From Corylus avellana (taxonomy: Eukaryota > Streptophyta > Magnoliopsida > Fagales > Betulaceae): a stretch of 64,000 bases of DNA. Made by a program: the position numbers and the translations under genes. The notes beneath the pieces are model-generated. The model was not told the origin of the DNA. It was given only the letters and a program-made list of their open reading frames with translations, and searched no databases. Of this stretch, positions 56,561 to 64,000 are shown in pieces (positions within the stretch are counted from its first letter, which is position 1; each line of letters opens with the position of its first letter). The stretch lies in contig NC_081550.1 of assembly GCF_901000735.1 (NCBI RefSeq), positions 1,136,669 to 1,200,668 on the forward strand, written 5' to 3'.

Positions 56561-58801
56561 CTAGAAAGACCTTCTGCTCAATCCGGCCAAACACATAGCT
56601 GTTGTAAAGTGGAACCTGTCTTTTATGTTGTCAAGGAATTGGAAATATGCAACTCTCCACTTACGGCTAAAAAGTAAAGGACCACAGACTCCCCAAAAAC
56701 CTGTAATGAAACCGAGAACCACAATAATCGGAAACCATGGGATTCTGAGCTCATCTTCCTCATCGTGAATATTTTTGTCTCCATTGTTGCTAACAATATT
56801 GTCACACTTTGGAAGCGGGGGGCCACAAAGTCCGAGATTGCCCTCGTATGAAGAGGCACTAAAGCTCTGGAGTTGAGTGCCTGATGGTATTGATCCATGG
56901 AGATTATTGTTTGCAACGCTTAACTGCGACAAGAAATGTAGACTTGCTAGTGATGTTGGTATTTCGCCGGACAGCTGATTTCCAGAGAGGCCCAATTCTT
57001 CTAAGTTTGTTAGCTCAGATATTTGATTTGGAATGCTTCCTGAGAAATTGTTATGACTAAGATTTAGCATACGGAGACATCGCAAACGACTGATCTCAAC
57101 GGGGATGTTGCCACTGATATTATTGTTTCCAATCAGTATTCCTTGTGGCATGTTAGAGAGATAATTGTATTGGCTGTAGATACCATTGCTAGAGAAAAAG
57201 ATAGGTAAATCCAGATAACTATGATCTATTAGAGTTCTAGCTTGTTCTGATACCAAGGCCAACAATCCACAAAGTTCTTTTGGAAATTCACCTGATATGA
57301 GGTTATTTGACAAGTCTATATAAAAGAGCCTTGGTAAAGTCGACAACCAACCAGGAATTGAACCCGTGATACGATTGAAACCTAGATTCAACACTTCTAG
57401 CTTCTTAAGCTTAGATAGCCATATAGGTAATTGACCAGTTAGTTGGCTAGAATCAAGACTCAACAATCGAAGATTGCATCCATTAGAACCAACAATACTA
57501 CCATCAGCTGGGATTACCTCATGCAGAAAATTTCCATTAAGAAAAACTATGCTCAGAGTCTTGCAATGCATCATAATCTTAATTGCCCCTGTGATATTAG
57601 TTAGCCTATTGTGAGCAAGTGAAAGCAAGGATAAAAATTTCAATTGAAGGAGCTTAGGTTGGATTTGTCCTTCTAGTTGGTTTCGGCAGAGTCGAAGTGA
57701 TCTTAGAGACTTGCATGAGAAAAGGCTTGCTGGCAAGTTGCCATTGAATTCATTAAACCCCAGGTCAAGTATAGTGAGTTGTTGAAGACTCGAGAAATTA
57801 ACGGCAGAGATATCTCCTCCAAAGAAATTGTATCGTAAATTCAATTTTACGAGATTTGTGCAATTCATCAAAAATGGAGGCAAAGAACCTATTAAGCAGT
57901 TCATATGTAGAAGCATGTACCTTAATCTGGAGAGCTTTCCAATATTCTGAGGGAGCTTACCGCTCAATTTATTGTCATATAACTCTATGATGGTGAGCTT
58001 TGTAAGATTGGAGATGTCATTTTTGATAGGTCCCGAAAGGTCATTGGAAGGTAAAGAAATTTCCTCCAACTCTGTCGCACTGTATATATTGGAAGGAAGC
58101 GATCCTGTGAGAGAGTTAAAACCTGCTCGGAAAACCTTTAATTTGGAACATTCCCCTAGTCCACTAGGAACTTGGCCATCATGATGATTATGAGAAAAAT
58201 CAAGGAGCATGACAAAGGGAGAATGAATACAAGGAGAGGAAGGAATTGGGCCCGTGAAACCATTGTTGCTAACATTAAGATTGATCAAACTCAATGCTCG
58301 TTGAAGGAATGAAGGCTCAATCCTCCCACATAAGCGATTACTAGATATGTCAACAATTTGAATGGAGGCAGGCAAGCCAGATATACTTCTAATATCTCCA
58401 GATATATGGTTGTAGCTCAAATCAAGGACCTTGAGTTGATTCGAGGATGAAAACAATCCATTAGGTAGAGAACCTGAAAGTGAATTTTGGGAGAGATTGA
58501 GGTGAGATAGACTTGTGAGGTTTCCAAGAGAGGGAGATATGGTACCTATGAGGCCTTTAGAGGGTAACCAAATATCAGTGACTTGACCTTTATGATCACA
58601 AGAAATTCCTTCCCAATGGCAACAATCAACGGAAGACCAATTTAAAGGAGGAGAAGAAGTATGGAAGGGTAAAGACAAGAGAGAGTTGCGATCTGTTTGG
58701 TTGCATGCATGATTCACAAAGAAAATGCCAAAGAGAAACAAGGTGAAGAGGAGATGATCAAGAGGCATGAAACCTTGCATGATTTTCGATTGATAACTCA
58801 T
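56561..58801 (-). CDS. RLP-E: leucine-rich-repeat receptor-like protein
   Basis: Intact, intronless, 746 aa from the conserved ATG at 58801-58799 (MSYQSKIM). The frame is open upstream to a TTG at 58840, but that codon is not conserved. Layout: signal peptide ending FGIFFVNHA; N-cap NWSSVDCCHWEGISCD; about 20 LRRs; island (YLDLPIFFSSNGIYSQYN); last LRRs ([18 protein letters not shown]); C-cap [14 protein letters not shown]; acidic IHDEEDELR; membrane span (FPIIVVLGFITGFWGV, with GxxxG); and a tail FSRKWRVAYFQFLDNIKDRF ending RRSF. It is closest to RLP-D and RLP-C, and further from RLP-A and RLP-B (tail RSF versus RL; KDRFHFTT versus KKRLYVTL). The first LRRs are about 10 residues shorter than in A and B (near residues 145-155). 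Membrane receptor without a kinase; ligand unknown. Confidence 0.93.
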   Translation of the reverse strand: MSYQSKIMQGFMPLDHLLFTLFLFGIFFVNHACNQTDRNSLLSLPFHTSSPPLNWSSVDCCHWEGISCDHKGQVTDIWLPSKGLIGTISPSLGNLTSLSHLNLSQNSLSGSLPNGLFSSSNQLKVLDLSYNHISGDIRSISGLPASIQIVDISSNRLCGRIEPSFLQRALSLINLNVSNNGFTGPIPSSPCIHSPFVMLLDFSHNHHDGQVPSGLGECSKLKVFRAGFNSLTGSLPSNIYSATELEEISLPSNDLSGPIKNDISNLTKLTIIELYDNKLSGKLPQNIGKLSRLRYMLLHMNCLIGSLPPFLMNCTNLVKLNLRYNFFGGDISAVNFSSLQQLTILDLGFNEFNGNLPASLFSCKSLRSLRLCRNQLEGQIQPKLLQLKFLSLLSLAHNRLTNITGAIKIMMHCKTLSIVFLNGNFLHEVIPADGSIVGSNGCNLRLLSLDSSQLTGQLPIWLSKLKKLEVLNLGFNRITGSIPGWLSTLPRLFYIDLSNNLISGEFPKELCGLLALVSEQARTLIDHSYLDLPIFFSSNGIYSQYNYLSNMPQGILIGNNNISGNIPVEISRLRCLRMLNLSHNNFSGSIPNQISELTNLEELGLSGNQLSGEIPTSLASLHFLSQLSVANNNLHGSIPSGTQLQSFSASSYEGNLGLCGPPLPKCDNIVSNNGDKNIHDEEDELRIPWFPIIVVLGFITGFWGVCGPLLFSRKWRVAYFQFLDNIKDRFHFTTAMCLAGLSRRSF

Positions 58802-58888
58802 GGCAGAAGAAGTATAGTTATTTTTGGACCAAAGGAACAAAAAGTGGAAGTCCTAGAAGACGCAAGAGAAACATAGGGAAGTATCAAG

Positions 58889-58897
58889 TATATATAA
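58889..58897 (-). promoter_or_regulatory. TATA-like box of RLP-E
   Basis: ATTATATATA on the minus strand, about 90 bases upstream of the ATG. Spacing is similar to RLP-A and RLP-B. Another TATATATA stretch lies at about 58918-58950. Confidence 0.4.
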
Positions 58898-60174
58898 TGT
58901 AAGTTGGCCCAAATTGCAAGTATATATAATCATGTCAAGTATATATAAAAGTAATATGTTACTTGTTTAATCTAATAACGAGTTAATCAACAATGGAAAA
59001 GTATTTGAGTTCACCATCAATTGACTTTGGCGACAATGCAAAGAATCTGCTACGGTTTGGAAGCACATACAACTTTTCCAACACAAAATTATTTTTCTAC
59101 TAATTAAGGATCTTGCATTAGTCATCAATCGTGTCCTAATTCAAACTTTTCAACACAAAAAGAGTGGAATAATTCTAACAACGCGTATCCTAATAATTTA
59201 TATTCAAAACCCGATCCGTAGTTTCTGTAGAAATATGTGTCGGCCGGAAATATAATATGAAAGAGATAAGAGAGCGAAAGCAAAATAACATTATCCGATC
59301 GAGTTATGTGATAGCAAGTCATAAGGTTGGTTGATACATCCTTATTCGAGATTGACTAGTAGTGTAATATATATGAATCAATTGCTTATGTTGTTTCTAT
59401 TGGACCAGTTCAAACAACATATCCAGTAGAAACATAGTAAGCAAGTGATTCATATTACCTCACTAGGTTATAATTACTAGTCCTCCTTTGCATGTCTCAC
59501 ACTACCCACTTGGAAACTTAATCCATCAGTTCGTCTGCACATTTTATTATAGTTTAGTATAATAAGATTTGGATCAAGCCGAGTCAACACCATTAGACAG
59601 AATTAATAAACAAATCAATTTTTGGTCAACTTGCTTAACCTGCAATTGACCCGAATAAATTTAAATTACATTTCAACTTTATCTACTTCTCATTCTGTTA
59701 ATAATTAATATTGATGCTTAGTAATGAGGCTTTATAATGTTATTTGTTAGAATGTAATATTATTGTCTTTACTGATATGTGTTTGTTTATGTGAATGAAC
59801 TTTATTGGGTTGTGATATTACTTTGATTGGATATTGCACTTTACCTGCTCTCTACCTAATCAGTTGGGGAAGAAAAACTCCTCTTATTGGCTAAAGATAG
59901 ATACCATGAAGAGTTTACCTGCTAGTTTGTTGGAGATGCTCTTAGATGCTATGATACCCTATACAAAGAATAACCGTGATATTTATCTAAGGGGAACTAA
60001 ATATAATTTTAAAATAAAATTTTTCTTGGTACACTGTACGTTTGTCTCTAGGAAAATATAAGGAGTAGGGTTTTTTTGGGTGAACGGTAATATTCTCCTT
60101 TTTTTTTTTCTTTTTTTTTTTTTTTTTTGCAGGAAAAGATTGATTGGATCAACCAAAATGGATAAAATGTTTGT
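58898..60174. other. RLP-E upstream region, no gene seen
   Basis: The first 250 bases match the RLP promoter-side sequence at 47464-47600. The rest is AT-rich; a plus-strand frame of 75 codons at 59834-60061 has no domain. T-runs lie at 60098-60128. Confidence 0.5.
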
Positions 60175-60490
60175 AACATATATAGGACACGTGTTGGATT
60201 CGGTTTGTGTCGAGTCATGGATATAAAACTATATAAGTCAATTATAACACAACCTATTTAATTAAATGAGTCAAACCCTTCGACCCTAACTTGTTATTTT
60301 GTGCTGAATTTGTGTTGAGTTTGTGGGTCATGTAACAAATTGACGTCCCTATGTTACATATTGGGTTTGAGTCGTATTGATGCATGATTTAAGACTATGT
60401 AGATCAACCATAACCAAATCAATTTAATTAAACAGGCAAGACCCCTCAATTATAACCCGCTAATTTTCTTTCGAGTTTATAAGTCGTGTA
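60175..60490 (+). repeat. Dispersed repeat related to 26660-26975
   Basis: GGACACGTGTTGGATTCGGT, AGTCAATTATAACACAACCT and ATGTTACATATTGGGTTTGA match phrases in the same order at 26660-26975. Followed by an A-run (60490-60509). Confidence 0.55.
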
Positions 60491-60855
60491 AAAAAAAAAA
60501 AAAAAAAAATCAGCGCTCTTGCTAAACTTCAAGGAGCTATAATTTTTTATTGTTTTTTTAACAAAAAAAATAAATAAATAAATAAAAGGGCTTCAAGCAG
60601 GGATGGACCTTGGGGCCCTAAGGGAAATGCCAGGTATTACCAATCCTGTGTCAATGAGCAAAAGGAGCACCAGTTTATTTTATTTTTTTTTCCCACTCTT
60701 CCATAAAAAAACAGCCCAAAACAAGTTTTCATGACCCAAGTCTTTTATCACTCTCCTGGTGTTGCGGTTGCTCAACCTAACAAACATTTACCTCTCTCGC
60801 TCTCTCTCTGTCATCGAAAAGCCATTTCCTGATTCCATCCACTTGTGTCTGTAAG

Positions 60856-63294
60856 ATGTCAAACTGTACTGTGGAGTCCACCACGGTTGAAACCAGTGAT
60901 GGAGTCAAGCTCCATGCGCGGCTCTTCAAACCGGGAGAAGAAATCAAGGGCAACTTGGTGGTTGTTCTTGTCCACCCATACTCAATCTTGGGTGGTTGTC
61001 AGGGCCTCTTGAAAGGAATAGCAGCTGGGTTGGCGGAGAAAGGCTACAGGGCTGTCACCTTTGATATGAGAGGCGCTGGGAAGTCAAGTGGGAGGGCTTC
61101 TCTCACTGGGTTTGCGGAAATCAAGGATGTTATTGCTGTCTGCAAGTGGGTCTGTGAGCATCTGTCTGTGGACAGGATTTTGTTGGTGGGCTCTTCTGCA
61201 GGTATGATCTTTTTGTTTGTTTTGCAACGAATTTCCATAGATCAAGTACCATTTTTTTTTGGTAAGAAAAGCTTAATGGTTGTTATCTTTGGTAGTGGTA
61301 GATTGCTTGTTTGGTTGGTATGATGGATTAGTTTTAGATCTATGAAATGTGTTAGATTTTATTAGCTATCTTGTTCTTTTATGTATTGTAAACAATTTTA
61401 ATCTCACAGTGAGTAGCACATCTGGAAAAGTAGACGATTTGACGGAAAATTGATTGGTTTTAGTGTGTCTGATTTACTTATCCAAAAAGGAGGGAGGGGG
61501 TGGGGGCTGATTTAATTTGTTAGATCAATTTCCTTTTTTGATCTGTGATTTGCCTTGTTTAACAAATGAGGAAATTGGGCTGCTGGGGGTACTGATGATC
61601 TACCCTAATTGATGGCATTAAAAGGTGAAACAAGGGAGCTATCGAAGGTTTATTGCAACATTGGTAAATTATATATACACATATATTATCTTTCATTTTC
61701 CACCTGGTGCACCTCTTTGACAATGTTGCGTCACTCAATCACAATGTGATCTTAGATTAAACTATCTCATGTAAAAGATGTATTTTGAAGTATAGATTTC
61801 TTATATTTAAAAATCTTCTGAACATGTGAGTTTTCGATTGGATAGTAAATGCCATCCGGTTTATGTGAAATTTGGCATGCATGAGTAGGGTATGACATTT
61901 AAGCCAACAATGGACTTGGCAACATGTTAGTCCAGTGAAAATTAATGGAATGGTGTAGCATTGCAAAGAGTTATGCCAGGTGTTTCTTGAACTCAATCTC
62001 ATATATAAGTGCATCATCTGATTGATAATCTTGGTGCTGGAGTTTTCCAAAATATCAAATTTGTCTGTATGGTTAGTATTACCATCTAATCCTATAATGT
62101 GCAATTATATTAGAATTTTGCTTAAGATCTGGTTTGTGTATGCTGATAAGACACTTTTCAGATTAGAGGTTGGCATATGCCTTTATTAATCATATGTCAG
62201 TGTCAGTAAGCATGGGGGTACTAGATTCTTTTTGGACCTTCCAAGATTTTCGTTCTAGAGGGATTAATGTGTGTGTTCTCCTTAACAGTTTCGCTTTTGA
62301 TCAAATACCTCTATCCACTTTGCTAGTCTTTATTTTCCAGCAATTCTTGGTGTGCTTCGAATCGTGTAAATTTGAGTGACATAGGTGATTGCATGTGTGG
62401 GTTTAGTTGCACAAGTAGGTTGATTTTCAGTCTGACATGCAGAGATTCTTTATTCAAGGAACAAATTGTTGTACTTTTTGTGATTATGTCTTCGGATGCC
62501 TCCATTTCATATATTGCACAAGAAGGTTGGTTTTCAGTCTGACATCCAGAGATTTATTTGTTGAAGGAACAGATTGTTGTGTTTTGGGTGATTATATATG
62601 GCTTGGAAATGTATTGCACATACTATTTTACATCTTTGCGATAATATTGAGAGAAAATTTTGTGCTATGGAAAATTTATTGATTGAAGAACAGATTGTGC
62701 GACTGTAAAATTCAATGGTACTTTCATCAGAGTAGAATAGGTTCATCCTTATCTTTTGCCATGGTATCGGTGCTTCGATATCTAAATTTTATCTGATGCT
62801 AAATGTAACGAAAATACGATGACATGCATCATTCCATCATTTCATTAGAAGGATAGATCGAAAGCATTCAAGTACTGCCATTTCGATATCATTCTTCATC
62901 ATAGGAGATGCTGTAGTGCATAAACTCTTTGAATCAAAGCAAATTTAGTTGTTATGCCTTTTCTGTCACAGGCGCACCAATTTCAGGATCTGCAGTTGAT
63001 CATATTGAACAAGTTGTGGGCTATGTGAGTCTAGGGTACCCTTTTGGCATGACTGCCTCGATCCTTTTTGGGCGGCACCACAACGCTATCCTGCAGTCCC
63101 CAAAGCCAAAACTCTTTGTCATGGGAACTCGGGATGGGTTTACTAGCGTTAATCAGCTGAATAACAAGTTGAGTTCTGCAGCAGGGCGTGTTGAAACCCA
63201 TTTGATAGAAGGGGTAAGCCACTTCCAAATGGAAGGGCCTGCTTATGATGCTCAGATGGTGAATCTTATCCTTGAATTTGTTGCTTCATTGTAG
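60856..63294 (+). CDS. Small alpha/beta hydrolase (serine hydrolase fold)
   Basis: Two exons, 60856-61201 and 62972-63294 (669 nt, 222 aa), joined GCA-G/GC-GCA to give GSSAGAPISG. The central fold is visible: VVVLVHPYSILGG (strand plus oxyanion-type HP turn) at 34-47; GYRAVTFDMRGAGKSSG at 63-79; the nucleophile elbow G112-S-S114-A-G116; LFVMGTRDGFTS with acid Asp170; and GVSHFQMEGPAYD with His199. The Ser-Asp-His triad is complete and no cap domain is present. No signal or transit peptide is evident, so it is probably cytosolic. It belongs to the short, single-domain plant alpha/beta-hydrolase superfamily proteins; the substrate cannot be read from the sequence. The intron is 1770 bp, GT-AG. 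The leader is CT-rich (60793-60813). Confidence 0.92.
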
Positions 63295-63484
63295 TAAATA
63301 TCATCCAGCTCACTGAATTATGATTGGGTTTACTTCTGCTTTGTATGTATGTGCTGATTCACCATCTTTGTTCAATTGCAGGATTAGATTGTTTTTTTGG
63401 ATTGTCTGTGCCATCTCAGTGAAAAAATGGCTAGATGTCCAAAGAACTTGGCCCGTAAACCAAGTACCATACCCAGATAATATA
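63295..63484 (+). other. 3' UTR of the hydrolase gene
   Basis: Follows the TAG stop (63292-63294). A frame at 63320-63541 has no domain. No other feature. Confidence 0.5.
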
Positions 63485-63655
63485 AGAGGAGTAATGCAAT
63501 TTAAAAGACTATTATACGACTGTCATATAACTAAGATGTGATGGTAAAAATCGGTCCTTATATCAATAAAGGCTTGTAAAAAGAAGAATTAATAGTTGAT
63601 TTTTACTATCATGTCATGTTATTTATATGGCAATCATATAGTAGTCTATTAAGTA
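63485..63655. mobile_element. MITE-like inverted repeat
   Basis: The left part AAAAGACTATTATACGACTG, then TGATGGTAAAAATCGG, pairs with the reverse complement of the right part (TAGACTACTATATGATTGCC, then ATGATAGTAAAAATCAAC). A relative lies in an NSE4 intron at 21045-21195. Followed by a (TA)n and (GA)n tract at 63666-63703. Confidence 0.6.
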
Positions 63656-63863
63656 ACATTTATCATATATATATATATATATATTTTGAGAGAGAGAGAG
63701 AGTAGCATGCATTATCACAATAATCTTTATATGGTCAAGTTTTTTTCTATTTAAAAGTTTTTTACATCAGCATTTCGTCAGCTAAGTTAAACTTACAATA
63801 AAATCAAGCTAAGCTTTTAACCAAGAGAATTAGAACACGGCATAGGGGCGCATACATGTCAAT

Positions 63864-64000
63864 TTATACCATTTTAACACCTTCATCTTGTGGATCATCA
63901 GATGCAACTCTATCCTCTTTAGCCATTTTATCCCCATTTGAACCTTCAACTACTCTACCTTCACCAATTTCATCATATCCCTGTATCCTCAATCTTTGTT
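63864..64000 (-). CDS. Possible 3' end of a gene running off the window
   Basis: On the minus strand, 45 codons without a stop run from the window edge to TAA at 63866-63864. The peptide is hydrophilic and acidic (RLRIQGYDEIGEGRVVEGSN, then GDKMAKEDRVASDDPQDEG, ending VKMV). In such AT-rich DNA an open, charged frame of this length is suggestive, but the stretch is short and matches no family I know. It may be the C-terminus of a real gene, a transposon protein, or chance. Confidence 0.35.
   Translation of the reverse strand, partial: QRLRIQGYDEIGEGRVVEGSNGDKMAKEDRVASDDPQDEGVKMV

Noticed and set aside
34156..63294. The idea that the RLP array, hydrolase and bromodomain gene form one functional cluster
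   Set aside because: Expression units are separate, strands differ, no shared pathway is evident, and the neighbours are common single genes.

Overview
The window is nuclear DNA of a flowering plant. It is AT-rich, its genes are split by GT-AG introns, and it holds a plastid-targeted fatty-acid synthesis gene, an AP2-B3 transcription factor of the plant-only RAV class, kinase-less leucine-rich-repeat receptor-like proteins (RLPs), plant SINEs, MITEs and a LINE remnant. Gene structures suggest a eudicot, perhaps a woody rosid; the species cannot be fixed from sequence alone. Four runs of N show that this is a draft assembly.

Layout. 1-6000: mostly intergenic, with two weak minus-strand gene candidates. 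6147-7235 (+): an intronless RAV-type AP2/B3 repressor-like transcription factor. 7243-14100: gene-poor, with MITEs, a tandem repeat and a 30-bp palindrome. 14100-19752 (+): plastid enoyl-ACP reductase, 13 exons, with an intron in the 5' UTR and one GC-AG intron. 20563-23307 (-): NSE4, the kleisin of the SMC5/6 complex, 7 exons, convergent with the reductase. 24370-26570: an 83-bp tandem duplication, two short retroposons and a decayed LINE. 27933-33406 (+): a SANT-like/coiled-coil/bromodomain protein with a 3.4-kb intron.

34156-58801 is a minus-strand tandem array of RLP genes related to the PSY1R/PSKR-like RLPs (Arabidopsis RLP2/RLP3 type). Three genes are intact (A 34156-36420, B 39321-41576, E 56561-58801). 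One has a 1-base frameshift (D 51730-53998). One is cut by assembly gaps (C 45482-46128). A further copy may be hidden in the gap at 47364-47463. The DNA between the genes repeats with them: flanking blocks, MITEs and a poly(A) retroposon are shared between units, which records serial duplication. 60856-63294 (+) is a small alpha/beta hydrolase with a complete Ser-Asp-His triad. The last 137 bases may be the 3' end of another minus-strand gene.

The genes outside the array are unrelated housekeeping or regulatory genes; nothing suggests that they act together. The RLPs would sit in the plasma membrane and detect extracellular peptides or pathogen signals, signalling through partner kinases because they have none of their own. 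I found no convincing novel biological system. The most informative features are the structure, breakage and assembly state of the RLP array, the GC-AG intron, and the bromodomain that lacks its usual acetyl-lysine-binding Asn.
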